The translations under genes were made by a program, and so were the position numbers. This document shows, in pieces, positions 1 to 12,760 of a DNA stretch of 64,000 nucleotides; the stretch's first letter is position 1, and each line of letters opens with the position of its first letter. Source of the DNA: Riptortus pedestris (taxonomy: Eukaryota; Arthropoda; Insecta; Hemiptera; Alydidae); the NCBI GenBank assembly GCA_019009955.1, contig CM032229.1, forward strand, positions 194,994,001 through 195,058,000, written 5' to 3'. A model generated the notes under the pieces. It was not told the DNA's origin. It saw only the letters and a program-made list of their open reading frames with translations, and searched no databases.

Positions 1-2119
1 ACTACAGCCCCTGGCTACTACAGCCCCTGGCTACTACCGCCCCTGGCTACTACAGCCCCTGGCTACTACAGCCCCTGGCTACTACCGCCCCTGGCTACTA
101 CCGCCCCTGGCTACTACCGCCCCTGGCTACTACCGCCCCTGGCTACTACCGCCCCTGGCTACTACCGCCCCTGGCTACTACCGCCCCTGGCTACTACCGC
201 CCCTGGCTACTACCGCCCCTGGCTACTACAGCCCCTGGCTACTACCGCCCCTGGCTACTACCGCCCCTGGCTACTACAGCCCCTGGCTACTACCGCCCCT
301 GGCTACTACCGCCCCTGGCTACTACCGCCCCTGGCTACTACCGCCCCTGGCTACTACCGCCCCTGGCTACTACCGCCCCTGGCTACAACCGCCCCTGGCT
401 ACTACCGCCCCTGGCTACTACCGCCCCTGGCTACTACCGCCCCTGGCTACTACCGCCCCTGGCTACTACCGCCCCTGGCTACTACCGCCCCGGGCTACTA
501 CCGCCCCTGGCTACTACCGCCCCTGGCTACTACCGCCCCTGGCTACTACCGCCCCTGGCTACTACCGCCCCTGGCTACTACAGCCCCTGGCTACACCGCC
601 CCTGGCTACTACCGCCCCTGGCTACTACCGCCCCTGGCTACTACCGCCCCTGGCTACACCCCTACCGCCCCTGGCTACTACCCGCCCCTGGCTACTCCCG
701 CCCCTCGCTACTACCGCCCCTCTCTACTACCGCCCCTGGCTACTACCGCCCCTGGCTACTACCGCCCCTGGCTACTACCGCCCCTGGCTACTACCGCCCC
801 TGGCTACTACCGCCCCTGGCTACTACCGCCCCTGGCTACTACCGCCCCTGGCTACTACCGCCCCGGGCTACTACCGCCCCTCGCTACTACCACCCCGGGC
901 TACTACCGCCCCTGGCTACTACCGCCCCTCGCTACTACCGCCCCTGGCTACTACCGCCCCTCGCTACTACCGCCCCGGGCTACTACCGCCCCGGGCTACT
1001 ACCGCCCCTGGCTACTACCGCCCCTGGCTACTACCGCCCCGGGCTACTACCGCCCCTCGCTACTACCGCCCCTGGCTACTACCGCCCCGGGCTACTACCG
1101 CCCCTGGCTACTACCGCCCCTGGCTACTACCGCCCCTGGCTACTACCGCCCCTGGCTACTACCGCCCCTGGCTACTACCGCCCCTGGCTACTACCGCCCC
1201 TGGCTACTACCGCCCCTGGCTACTACAGCCCCTGGCTACTACCGCCCCTGGCTACTACCGCCCCTGGCTACTACCGCCCCTGGCTACTACCGCCCCTGGC
1301 TACTACCGCCCCTGGCTACTACCGCCCCTGGCTACTACCGCCCCGGGCTACTACCGCCCCCCGCTACTACCGCCCCTCGCTACTACCCCCCCTCGCTACT
1401 ACCGCCCCTGGCTACACCGCCCCGGGCTACTACCGCCCCGGGCTACTACTGCCCCGGGCTACTACCTCCCCGGGCTACCACCGCCCCTGGCTACTACCGC
1501 CCCTGGCTACAACCGCCCCTGGCTACTACCGCCCCTGGTTACACCGCCCCTGGCTACTACCGCCCCTGGCTACACCGCCCCTCGCTACACCGCCCCTCGC
1601 TACTACCGCCCATGGCTACTACCGCCCCTGGCTACTACCGCCCCTGGCTACTACCGCCCCTGGCTACTACCGCCCCTGGCTACACCACCCCTGGTTACAC
1701 CGCCCCTGGCTACTACCGCCCCTGGCTCCTACCGCCCCTGGCTACACCGCCCCTCGCTACTACCGCCCCTGGCTACTACCGCCCCTGGCTACTACCGCCC
1801 CTGGCTACTACCGCCCCTGGCTACTACCGCCCCTGGCTACTACCGCCCCTGGCTACTACCGCCCCTGGCTACTACAGCCCCTGGCTACTACAGCCCCTGG
1901 CTACTACCGCCCCTGGCTACTACCGCCCCTGGCTACTACCGCCCCTGGCTACTACCGCCCCTGGCTACTACCGCCCCTGGCTACTACCGCCCCTGGCTAC
2001 TACTGCCCCTGGCTACACCACCCCTGGCTACACCGCCCCTGGCTACTACCGCCCCTGGCTACTACCGCCCCTGGCTACTACCGCCCCTGGCTACTACCGC
2101 CCCTAGCTACTACTGCCCT
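1..2119. repeat. 16-bp GC-rich minisatellite array
   Basis: The unit GGCTACTACCGCCCCT repeats about 130 times and is already running at the left edge, so the array extends beyond the window. Variants are mostly C/A at the base before GCCCC, CTGG to CCGG or CTCG, and single-base deletions giving 15-bp units (GGCTACACC...). Units with CTCG and CGGG cluster around 700-1100 and 1350-1600. Because 16 is not a multiple of 3, a frame that avoids stops cycles through 48 bp and yields a fake 16-residue protein repeat rich in Pro, Tyr, Leu and Trp (for example at 1612-2106). I read this as non-coding minisatellite. The end is sharp: the last unit runs directly into the 79-bp repeat. Confidence 0.97.
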
Positions 2120-2455
2120 ATTTGGAAGACAAGAAGGAGATGCAGTTAAAGCAATCAAGGAGAGAGCGAGCAAATACATACTCCAAGCATTTGAGTCTAT
2201 TTGGAAGACAAGAAGGAGATGCAGTTAAAGCAATCAAGGAGAGAGCGAGCAAATACATACTCCAAGCATTTGAGTCTATTTGGAAGACAAGAAGGAGATG
2301 CAGTTAAAGCAATCAAGGAGAGAGCGAGCAAATACATACTCCAAGCATTTGAGTTTATTTGGAAGACAAGAAGGAGATGCAGTTAAAGCAATCAAGGAGA
2401 GAGCGAGCAAATACATACTCCAAGCATTTGAGTTTATTTGGAAGACAAGAAGGAG
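2120..2455. repeat. 79-bp tandem repeat, about 4.3 copies
   Basis: The motif TTTGGAAGACAAGAAGGA starts at 2121, 2200, 2279, 2358 and 2437, exactly 79 bp apart. Units are nearly identical; the only obvious change is GAGTCTATT to GAGTTTATT in the later copies. The last copy is cut after about 19 bp. Open frames of 61-73 codons cross each copy, but they differ only in which copy they start in and have no independent support. Confidence 0.96.
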
Positions 2456-3587
2456 CCATAACGGAAAATCTCTTCGTCAGTTGACATCCCCAAATGACTA
2501 ACGCCGAGATACTTGGCGACCCAGTTAATGTGCGGACATGGAAATTTCGGCTCTTGTCTTTAATAAATTAAGAAAAGGGGACAAAAAGTATGCGTCTGTG
2601 GTGCAAGAAATGATACAGCCCTACGTGTGCTTAGCGAGTGCATAAATCAAAATTGATGAAGCGGGTTTATTAACACGAGATAAAACCGCACCATATGATA
2701 GTATCACAGGACAATTATGAACACATCAAGGATTTGGTACATCAATGGAGAAGGCGAAGACAGCAGGATAACTCAGTTATATAAAGTAGACAAATTAAAT
2801 ATAACGGTCAAAGGTAAGCTTGTTCCTTCCTAAAACTCCAAGGTCTGACACGGCAATGGTACAGTCACCAGGAACACAAGGAAAGGACAACGGAAGGAGT
2901 ACAGAAAATACAATGCACAATGCAAGGAGTACTATTGAGGAAATCAAATACAGGAAGTACTATGTAATAAAGTGCACTTAAAATGTGGCTTGGGCGTGTA
3001 ATGTCATGTGCTTTTTGTGATGGAAGCGTAAACACTGTGGGTCTTGTAGCCCCCTTCCATAATTAAGCATAACCTGATCGGGGCTTTGCTAAGGTAGCAA
3101 TGTTGGCTGCTAGCAAGCTGAGCTATTCCTGTATGCGGTTGCTAGTGCTTATTACTGGCTGGGCAGGAGAAAGGAAGTGCATATCTCGGACATTATGCAA
3201 CTGCAGAGCGGAAGTTTGCCGGCCACCGCATATATCAATATATGACCACCTTCTCCATCGTACCGTCTAACATAACTATAACATGCTCACTACCTTCTCC
3301 GATAATATCCCTCCAACAGCTTTACACCAGGCACGCATTTCAAACCATTTCTTAGAGTCTGAAAATATCCATCAACCCAGAAACAGCAGTATTAGAGCAG
3401 CGAACGGCGCATATACTTATATATAGGAAAAGGCCTAATTTCGTTATCTCGTCGGTAGGATCAAAGGACATTTAGAGAATTGTTTCAATAAATAGTATTA
3501 CATTAATGTTAGGAGCGTAATTTTTTTTTCTGTTGGTAATTTTTGTCTCCTTGTGAAATAACCTTTCTATAATAAAAATGCTTCCCT

Positions 3588-3592
<5 letters not shown>
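2456..3592. other. Gene-free stretch, nothing recognised
   Basis: About 1.1 kb of apparently single-copy sequence with no open frame of note. I found no transposon protein motif, tRNA-like promoter or tandem structure on either strand. Confidence 0.5.

Positions 3593-3660
<68 letters not shown>
3593..3660. repeat. (TC)n microsatellite
   Basis: An uninterrupted TC dinucleotide run of about 34 units, ending in ACTCACTCTC. On the minus strand it gives a false Arg-Glu-repeat open frame at 3472-3666. Confidence 0.98.
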
Positions 3661-3664
<4 letters not shown>

Positions 3665-3688
3665 ACTCTCCTAGTTCTTATTTGGACT

Positions 3689-5384
3689 CATTATCGATAT
3701 TATACATAGATGTAATATTCATATTATAAGTGGCTATGTTACTTTATTAATTATATTATACATAGATTTGATATTCATATTATAAGTGGCTACGTTACTT
3801 TATTAATTATATTATACATAGATTTGATATTCATATTATAAGTGGCTATGTTACTTTATTAATTATATTATACATAGATTTGATATTCATATTATAAGTG
3901 GCTATGTTACTTTATTAATTATATTATACATAAATTTGATATTCATATTATAAGTGGCTATGTTACTTTCTTAATTGTATTATACATAGATGTAATATTC
4001 ATATTATAAGTGGCTATGTTACTTTATTAATTATATTATACATAGATTTGATATTCATATTATAAGTGGCTATGTTACTTTATTAATTATATTATACATA
4101 GATTTGATATTCATATTATAAGTGGCTATGTTACTTTATTAATTATATTATACATAGATGTAATATTCATATTATAAGTGGCTATGTTACTTTATTAATT
4201 ATATTATACATAGATTTGATATTCATATTATAAGTGGCTATGTTACTTTATTAATTATATTATACATAGATTTGATATTCATATTATAAGTGGCTATGTT
4301 ACTTTATTAATTATATTATACATAGATGTAATATTCATATTATAAGTGGCTATGTTACTTTATTAATTATATTATACATAGATTTGATATTCATATTATA
4401 AGTGGCTATGTTACTTTATTAATTATATTATACATAGATGTAATATTCATATTATAAGTGGCTATGTTACTTTATTAATTATATTATACATAGATTTGAT
4501 ATTCATATTATAAGTGGCTACGTTACTTTATTAATTATATTATACATAGATTTGATATTCATATTATAAGTGGCTACGTTACTTTATTAATTATATTATA
4601 CATAGATTTGATATTCATATTATAAGTGGCTATGTTACTTTATTAATTATATTATACATAGATGTAATATTCATATTATAAGTGGCTATGTTACTTTATT
4701 AATTATATTATACATAGATTTGATATTCATATTATAAGTGGCTACGTTACTTTATTAATTATATTATACATAGATTTGATATTCATATTATAAGTGGCTA
4801 CGTTACTTTATTAATTATATTATACATAGATTTGATATTCATATTATAAGTGGCTATGTTACTTTATTAATTATATTATACATAGATTTGATATTCATAT
4901 TATAAGTGGCTACGTTACTTTATTAATTATATTATACATAGATTTGATATTCATATTATAAGTGGCTATGTTACTTTATTAATTATATTATACATAGATT
5001 TGATATTCATATTATAAGTGGCTATGTTACTTTATTGATTATATTATACATAGATTTGATATTCATATTATAAGTGTCTATGTTACTTTATTAATTATAT
5101 TATACATAAATTTGATATTCATATTATAAGTGTCTATGTTACTTTATTAATTATATTATACATAAATTTGATATTCATATTATAAGTGGCTATGTTACTT
5201 TATTAATTATATTATACATAGATTTGATATTCATATTATAAGTGGCTATGTTACTTTATTAATTATATTATACATAGATTTGATATTCATATTATAAGTG
5301 TCTATGTTACTTTATTAATTATATTATACATAGATTTGATATTCATATTATAAGTGGCTATGTTACTTTACTAATTATATTAGA
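3689..5384. repeat. 56-bp AT-rich satellite, about 30 copies
   Basis: The anchor ATATTATAAGTGG occurs first at 3721 and last at 5345. The distance is exactly 29 x 56 bp, so the array has no net insertion or deletion. Monomers differ by a few recurring substitutions: GATTTGATATT versus GATGTAATATT, GGCTATGTT versus GGCTACGTT, ATAGATT versus ATAAATT, and GTGGC versus GTGTC. The first monomer is divergent. The array stops abruptly at about 5384, where LINE-derived sequence begins in mid-coding region. Confidence 0.97.
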
Positions 5385-6430
5385 GGGGACCTCAATATTG
5401 TCCCAAATTCTACAGATTTTCCAGCAAAGCAACTTAAGTCCATCTTACGAACAATAAGCTTATATTTGCTTCCTTTCGAGCCGACTAACCATACAATCAC
5501 AAGTACAGTAGAAGCGGAAACATGGATAGACCATATAATAGTTTCTGATACTTCTAAAGTTACAAAACATGGGCAAATTCAAGTATCAACTCACGACTTA
5601 CTTTTTATATGCTATAAACGAGGAAATTTGGTTTACGTTCATAAAATAAGTATTATGGGCATCTCAATGGATGAGTGACTCCTTACTTTCAGCTTCACCA
5701 AGAGAGATGTGGAATGAGCTGAGACATTTGGGAGTGCTAAAACCTTGCAAAGAAGAATGTGCTTCTATGGATCCAGAAATTTTGAATACTTTTTTCGTCA
5801 CGCCACCAGTTACCACAACCCCACTAAATAATCTTATTCTTCCTACATGTGAATTTGCTACATGCTGGTGTGGATGGAATCAGTAGAGATATGTTAAAAA
5901 TGCTAGGGGCTGAGGATATTATTGTTGACATAATAAATATTAAATAGTTACTGCTGTATGGAAGGAGTCCATAATCAGGCCAATAGCAAAAGTTGCGAAC
6001 CCGCTGTGCCCAGATCAGTTCAGGCCTATTTCGATTGTGCCGGTGATGTCTAAAATTGCTGAAAGAATTGTTGCTCACTACATTAAAACATTTTTAAATA
6101 CATATAGATAGTTTATTGTCTCCACATCAACCAGGCATGGCCGTAATACGTTTACATACAATAACATCTGACATCAGAAAATCAATAGATCGTTGGAATA
6201 TAGTGTTGTGGGTTTCATTTGATTTCAATAAGGCTTTTGAAACATGAAATCGCGAGTTGCTTCTAATGAAGATTGGTGCTATTGGCATGGGCGAGCAATT
6301 ACTCAGTTGGATAAAATCTTTTTTAGAAAATCGGAGGGAAAAAGTTAAATTAAAAAATATTTCTTATTACTGGACTATAAGATAAGTCTTCCGTATGGAG
6401 TGGACTACCTTACAGGGGCAAAAGTGGGAC
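5385..6430 (+). pseudogene. Degenerate non-LTR retrotransposon (LINE): endonuclease end and reverse transcriptase
   Basis: The stretch reads on the plus strand as a decayed LINE ORF2. It opens at 5385 with G-D-L-N-I, the usual GDFN endonuclease motif. The C-terminal endonuclease signature follows: IDHIIVSD and then S-T-H-D, where families normally have S-D-H. From about 5690 the linker before the reverse transcriptase can be read. At about 5960-6090 comes a palm-domain start, RPISIVPVMSKIAERI. Near 6215 is motif A as FDFNKAFE, where the usual form is DFSKAFDT. A W-I-K-S-F stretch follows near 6310. The catalytic YADD region is absent, and stops and frameshifts interrupt the frame several times. 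It is dead, 5'-truncated at the satellite junction and 3'-truncated. The clade is uncertain (CR1- or jockey-like). Confidence 0.82.
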
Positions 6431-7943
6431 TATCTACAAAATGGAAAATAATAGGTTGGTAGCAAAGGGAATGTGGATCTGGCGGAGAATCAACAGAACA
6501 AGTTGGACTAAAAAAATATCCAACATTGAAGTTCTAAATGAGTTAAGTGAGAGCTAAAGTCTTGTCAAAGCCATGGAAAAAAGGAGAGTGGACCTTCTTG
6601 GACCTATCATAACTCACAACGACCTCATTACAAATATGTATATTTGAAGGAAAGATTCTTGGGCCTAAATTACAAAATAAACCCCATCTGATATGTGCAT
6701 CTTAGCAGAGAAACTAATAGAAAACGAATTACGACGATTGTTCATAGAATACCTCCATTACAACCCCCACCCCTGATCGTCCCAAGAAATGTTGATATAG
6801 CCTATAATCATGGAAGAGTTAATGCTAACACTGAGTTCTGTTTAGTCCGGTTCAGTCATTAGTGCCCAATAAAATTGTTGAATCTCGCTACAGTTTTTAG
6901 GGTGTATCTTACTTAAACTTTGGTATACGACACACGTTACTTTAAATAACAAAATAAACAACTTTTGTTACGTGCATCTTTGCCGAAAAACCAATATGAA
7001 ACGAAATATAACAAATTTTCATTTCAGACCTTCGTTATAACCCCAACTTTTACTCGTCTCTCAGAATATTAATATAGCATATTGTTTAAGTTGGGTTAGT
7101 AGTAATATGCATACCAAGTGTCATAAAATTGGGCTACTTAGTTTAGGCGTGAAAAGGCAACAAACAGATAGCAAAGCCAAAAAGTGCAGATATCGTGTCT
7201 ATGACACGTGAAACGAAAAAGTATCGTGAAAAAATCAATGTACAGACAAGATAAATATTTAGAGTACATGATATGATATATTCATGGTGGAAGCCATTAG
7301 TCGGCTTTTAGTTAAATCCCAAACATTGTTTTACGTCATCAACTTAGATTTTATTGACAACACTCTCCTTGCCTGATATTTATTTGGGAATGGGGAATAA
7401 ATGGTGAGATGAGATCTGAAAAGCCATCATGTCTGCTTAGTTAATGCAGCCACTTCCTCATCAAAGTATTGCCTATTAAAAAAGTATTTTAAGACTTGTT
7501 TGGAATGGACATTAAAGAATATTATTGCCCTGGGCAACGAAGGAAGTGCATTCTATCATCATAGGATTTTTTCACTTGGAAAGTAAAGCCTTTCTAGTGA
7601 TTGTCCTAGTAGAATGCACTTCTTCCAAGATGCACTATCTACTATCATGTGTTAGCATCTTATGCAACACGCACATTAATTGATTACAAGCGCCTAAATG
7701 GCATTTAGCTGAGAATGAAAGTCATCCGAAGACCTTCTGACATTAGGACTTTGAGTGAATGTGCCAGCAATGGCCAGGCCTCTGCTAACTATTAAATGCA
7801 ATAATATCACTAGTGCGATGCCAATGCAGTCATAACTATAGTTCATTAATATTCAGTTTATGCTAATCGGCCAGGCTTATCTACAGTCTTTCTCCCATTT
7901 CCAGCAAGGGTGGCTCTCATTTTAACACATTTCCATCCAAGGG

Positions 7944-7945
<2 letters not shown>
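6431..7945. other. Non-coding stretch with diverged direct duplication and a hairpin
   Basis: No gene seen. Segments near 6670-6770 and 6945-7045 align as an old direct duplication: both start with CAAAATAAAC, pass a GTGCATCTT motif and end near ACAACCCC or TAACCCC. Another sequence, around 7150-7245, reappears in diverged form around 8870-8955 (shared features include GTGTCTATG and GAAAAAGTATC), so it is a dispersed repeat. A 13-bp inverted repeat lies at 7543-7555 and 7610-7622. Confidence 0.5.
7543..7622. repeat. 13-bp inverted repeat (hairpin)
   Basis: GAAGTGCATTCTA at 7543-7555 is perfectly complementary to TAGAATGCACTTC at 7610-7622, separated by 54 bp. I see no gene next to it, and no function is assigned. 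Confidence 0.7.

Positions 7946-7991
<46 letters not shown>
7946..7991. repeat. (TA)n microsatellite
   Basis: An uninterrupted TA run of about 22 units directly before the body of a TTAAGG element copy. This is the usual place for the microsatellite in this family. Confidence 0.95.
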
Positions 7992-7992
<1 letters not shown>

Positions 7993-8380
7993 CGGTATAT
8001 AAGCGTTTTATGTAAAACGGAAGATCAAGTTTGTTAACAGCTGAATTCGGACAGGGGGTAAAAATTTCAAAAGTTTAAAATTCTCTATTATTATACGTCG
8101 GATCGAAAAATTGTAAAGAACTAATGTGTAATGTAAATTCAATTGTTGTTATTTGAATATTTTCTACATCATGATATTTGGATTTTATGGTTATCGGCTT
8201 TGAGTAAAGCCCCACCTCTACTAATGGCATATTACCAATACGCTGATATACCACGAACCATTTTATTCCAAGCTTATATACCAAATATTGTATTCATTGA
8301 ATCTTTATTACGGGAGATAGGTGCAACTACTCTTCATCACTTAAGGTTTTATAGTTCGGTCATACTTGTTAATGATACAA
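7992..8380 (+). repeat. TTAAGG-element copy, middle and right part
   Basis: After the TA run the family's core follows in order: an AAGCGTTTTATGTAAAA block, AGATCAAGTT-GTTAA-GCTGAA, a G-run, GATCGAAAAATTGTA, and a TTGAATATT..ATATTTGGATTTT block. It is interrupted by a SINE at 8381. Small open frames in both directions (8075-8284 minus, 8143-8496 plus) fall inside repeat sequence and are not considered genes. Confidence 0.75.
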
Positions 8381-8601
8381 CATTAACCATGCGAGTTAAA
8401 GCGTTGATCTTTATCATACATGGCAAACCTAGAGTGGCGAGTTACATTCTTCGCCTGAGCAAAGGAAATTATTTAGTGACGGAATTCATTAAATAACATC
8501 CTAAATCCCAGCCTGGCTAGAAAAGGGTGGTAGTCTGTAGATAACCCGTCCGAATTAGCCTATCAGTATAAAGTGGATGTTAATAAATAATAATAATAAT
8601 G
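8381..8601 (+). mobile_element. tRNA-derived SINE, old copy
   Basis: The copy runs from a tRNA-like head (ACCATGCGAGTTAAAGCG) through GTGGCGAGTTACATTC, a weakened box B, to a body with CTAGAAAAGGGTGGTAGTC and an (AAT)n tail at 8584-8601. It aligns along its whole length with the better preserved minus-strand copy at 27093-27324. Box B has lost the TTCGA core, so this copy should not be transcribed by RNA polymerase III. Confidence 0.85.
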
Positions 8602-8980
8602 ACAGGAAGAGTATGAAAATCCAAATATCCCGGTTATTAGGGTTCCGATCAAAACCTATAATACAACTAATCTTGACAAACTACAATTGCTGTTATATAC
8701 ATTTTACCGGAGCTCGTTTCTATTAAGCGAGTTATTCTTCCTACCTTGTTTTCAACTATCAGTATACCCCAACTCTTACCTTAGAAATAGATAATATACG
8801 CTGCGATGAGATCACTACTCTGGCATACCAGTAATTGGGAAATCAGCTAACTTAAGCCGTTTATGCGTAAAAAGGTAAGAAAGAAATAGACTTCAATGCC
8901 AAAAATTGCAGATGTAGTGTCTATGGCATGTGAAATGAAAAAGTATCTTGAAAATTCGAACAAAAAACCAGAGTAAAGAC

Positions 8981-8984
8981 TATA

Positions 8985-9020
<36 letters not shown>
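8981..9020. repeat. TA/TG microsatellite before the 95-bp satellite
   Basis: A TA run with a short TGTGTG interruption. It lies about 40 bp upstream of the first 95-bp monomer. Confidence 0.9.
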
Positions 9021-9056
9021 CTCTCATTGGTTGGCATTTTCGGACTCCGATATAAC

Positions 9057-11935
9057 CGTCCCCTACTTCCCGATGAGGCCCTGATGGAGTGATGGGCTAA
9101 CCATCCCCTGCTACCCGATGAGGCCTGCATTGCACAGTGATATCACCGATTGATGCCAGCCGTGATGATGTAGGCCTGCTGGAGTGATGGGCCAACCATC
9201 CCCTGCTACCCGATGAGGCCTGCATTGCACAGTGATATCACCGATTGATGCCAGCCGTGATGATGTAGGCCTGCTGGAGTGATGGGCCAACCATCCCCTG
9301 CTACCCGATGAGGCCTGCATTGCACAGTGATATCACCGATTGATGCCAGCCGTGATGATGTAGGCCTGCTGGAGTGATGGGCCAACCATCCCCTGCTACC
9401 CGATGAGGCCTGCATTGCACAGTGATATCACCGATTGATGCCAGCCGTGATGATGTAGGCCTGCTGGAGTGATGGGCCAACCATCCCCTGCTACCCGATG
9501 AGGCCTGCATTGCACAGTGATATCACCGATTGATGCCAGCCGTGATGATGTAGGCCTGCTGGAGTGATGGGCCAACCATCCCCTGCTACCCGATGAGGCC
9601 TGCATTGCACAGAGATATCACCGATTGATGCCAGCCGTGATGATGTAGGCCTGCTGGAGTGATGGGCCAACCATCCCCTGCTACCCGATGAGGCCTGCAT
9701 TGCACAGTGATATCACCGATTGATGCCAGCCGTGATGATGTAGGCCTGCTGGAGTGATGGGCCAACCATCCCCTGCTACCCGATGAGGCCTGCATTGCAC
9801 AGTGATATCACCGATTGATGCCAGCCGTGATGATGTAGGCCTGCTGGAGTGATGGGCCAACCATCCCCTGCTACCCGATGAGGCCTGCATTGCACAGTGA
9901 TATCACCGATTGATGCCAGCCGTGATGATGTAGGCCTGCTGGAGTGATGGGCCAACCATCCCCTGCTACCCGATGAGGCCTGCATTGCACAGTGATATCA
10001 CCGATTGATGCCAGCCGTGATGATGTAGGCCTGCTGGAGTGATGGGCCAACCATCCCCTGCTACCCGATGAGGCCTGCATTGCACAGTGATATCACCGAT
10101 TGATGCCAGCCGTGATGATGTAGGCCTGCTGGAGTGATGGGCCAACCATCCCCTGCTACCCGATGAGGCCTGCATTGCACAGTGATATCACCGATTGATG
10201 CCAGCCGTGATGATGTAGGCCTGCTGGAGTGATGGGCCAACCATCCCCTGCTACCCGATGAGGCCTGCATTGCACAGTGATATCACCGATTGATGCCAGC
10301 CGTGATGATGTAGGCCTGCTGGAGTGATGGGCCAACCATCCCCTGCTACCCGATGAGGCCTGCATTGCACAGTGATATCACCGATTGATGCCAGCCGTGA
10401 TGATGTAGGCCTGCTGGAGTGATGGGCCAACCATCCCCTGCTACCCGATGAGGCCTGCATTGCACAGTGATATCACCGATTGATGCCAGCCGTGATGATG
10501 TAGGCCTGCTGGAGTGATGGGCCAACCATCCCCTGCTACCCGATGAGGCCTGCATTGCACAGTGATATCACCGATTGATGCCAGCCGTGATGATGTAGGC
10601 CTGCTGGAGTGATGGGCCAACCATCCCCTGCTACCCGATGAGGCCTGCATTGCACAGTGATATCACCGATTGATGCCAGCCGTGATGATGTAGGCCTGCT
10701 GGAGTGATGGGCCAACCATCCCCTGCTACCCGATGAGGCCTGCATTGCACAGTGATATCACCGATTGATGCCAGCCGTGATGATGTAGGCCTGCTGGAGT
10801 GATGGGCCAACCATCCCCTGCTACCCGATGAGGCCTGCAATGCACAGTGATATCACCGATTGATGCCAGCCGTGATGATGTAGGCCTGCTGGAGTGATGG
10901 GCCAACCATCCCCTGCTACCCGATGAGGCCTGCATTGCACAGTGATATCACCGATTGATGCCAGCCGTGATGATGTAGGCCTGCTGGAGTGATGGGCCAA
11001 CCATCCCCTGCTACCCGATGAGGCCTGCATTGCACAGTGATATCACCGATTGATGCCAGCCGTGATGATGTAGGCCTGCTGGAGTGATGGGCCAACCATC
11101 CCCTGCTACCCGATGAGGCCTGCATTGCACAGTGATATCACCGATTGATGCCAGCCGTGATGATGTAGGCCTGCTGGAGTGATGGGCCAACCATCCCCTG
11201 CTACCCGATGAGGCCTGCATTGCACAGTGATATCACCGATTGATGCCAGCCGTGATGATGTAGGCCTGCTGGAGTGATGGGCCAACCATCCCCTGCTACC
11301 CGATGAGGCCTGCATTGCACAGTGATATCACCGATTGATGCCAGCCGTGATGATGTAGGCCTGCTGGAGTGATGGGCCAACCATCCCCTGCTACCCGATG
11401 AGGCCTGCATTGCACAGTGATATCACCGATTGATGCCAGCCGTGATGATGTAGGCCTGCTGGAGTGATGGGCCAACCATCCCCTGCTACCCGATGAGGCC
11501 TGCATTGCACAGTGATATCACCGATTGATGCCAGCCGTGATGATGTAGGCCTGCTGGAGTGATGGGCCAACCATCCCCTGCTACCCGATGAGGCCTGCAT
11601 TGCACAGTGATATCACCGATTGATGCCAGCCGTGATGATGTAGGCCTGCTGGAGTGATGGGCCAACCATCCCCTGCTACCCGATGAGGCCTGCAATGCAC
11701 AGTGATATCACCGATTGATGCCAGCCGTGATGATGTAGGCCTGCTGGAGTGATGGGCCAACCATCCCCTGCTACCCGATGAGGCCTGCATTGCACAGTGA
11801 TATCACCGATTGATGCCAGCCGTGATAATGTAGGCCTGCTGGAGTGATGGGCTAACCATCCCCTGCTACCCGATGAGGCCTGCATTGCGCAGTGATATCA
11901 CCGATTGATGCCAGCCGTGATGATGTAGGCCTGCT
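9057..11935. repeat. 95-bp satellite, about 30 highly uniform copies
   Basis: The anchor AGGCCTGCAT starts at 9121 and recurs to 11876, exactly 29 x 95 bp, with no indels. Most monomers look identical. Rare changes include T to A at about 9613 and T to A in TGCATTGCA at 10840 and again at 11695, exactly nine monomers apart. Edge monomers are more divergent, as expected when homogenisation acts on the centre. Each monomer carries the palindrome TGATATCA. The repeated 69-codon open frames on the minus strand (one per monomer) are by-products of the repeat. Confidence 0.98.
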
Positions 11936-12464
11936 GCTGGGTTTCCCTCGAGAAATGCACTAATGATGATGGGCCTCCAGCTTGATGAGTACCATTAGCT
12001 TATCGATCCAGATTCCATCCTCAATATACAGCCATCCCTCCCAATTAGCCAACTATAAACAGTATAATTATTCAACCCCTTCAGCTCCCCATATATATTA
12101 ACTCAACAGTTTGTAATTTCAGTTATATATTTCGTTTCCGCCTGCCTCTTATGCAAGTGAGAGGTGTCCAGTCCTTTATCATTACATGCAATTTTGCAAA
12201 TGTTGATATTTCTCCGAGTCATTTGCTCACATTTTAATGTCGTAATTTTCAAAATATAAGATCGATTTGTCACTCAAGTTCCCATAGGAATGGCACTCAA
12301 TACAAGGCTTATGCATAATTTGAAATCAATAATAAAATTTCCTAATTTATGTTATATTGAGGTTAGGTAATTTATATATTACCTACTACGTCTGTATTAT
12401 TATACAATATGCGCCCTAAAATTGGATTAAGTATGGACGCTTATTTCTTGATATAGGACTATAT
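11936..12464. other. Gene-free stretch, nothing recognised
   Basis: Roughly 0.5 kb of AT-rich, apparently single-copy sequence between the 95-bp array and the next TTAAGG-element copy. No coding or RNA signature seen. Confidence 0.5.
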
Positions 12465-12475
12465 ATGTCCTATAG

Positions 12476-12517
<42 letters not shown>

Positions 12518-12760
12518 CTTGTCAAGCGGTGACAATTTTAAATATGTTGATATGTACAAAATTCCATATTTAATTGTTTTATATAAAACTGAAGATCATG
12601 TTAGTTTACGGCTGAAGTTGTGTAGTGTGGGGGGGGGGGATGTATTATTGCCAGTTCTACTCATCGGATTGGTATTTAGAAATGGATAATAGATGGTGAG
12701 ATGTAATAAGTATTATGTGAGAGGGAAATCTGCTCAGTTAAAGCAAGCCCAGCTTTTAAA
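12465..12760 (+). repeat. TTAAGG-element copy with internal TA run
   Basis: A TA run at about 12479-12514 is followed by GTCAAGCGGTGACAATTTT, TTTTATATAAAACTGAAGATC, a GGCTGAA block, a 10-base G-run near 12630, and a diverged right part with GGGAAATCTGCTCAGTT. It is strongly internally deleted relative to the longest copies. Confidence 0.65.

Noticed and set aside
1612..2106. 164-codon frame rich in Pro, Tyr, Leu and Trp
   Set aside because: It is the 16-bp minisatellite read through; the frame rotates every unit and simply lacks stops.
9057..11935. Regular near-identical repeats as a possible CRISPR array
   Set aside because: No variable spacers; monomers are directly joined, and the window is eukaryotic.
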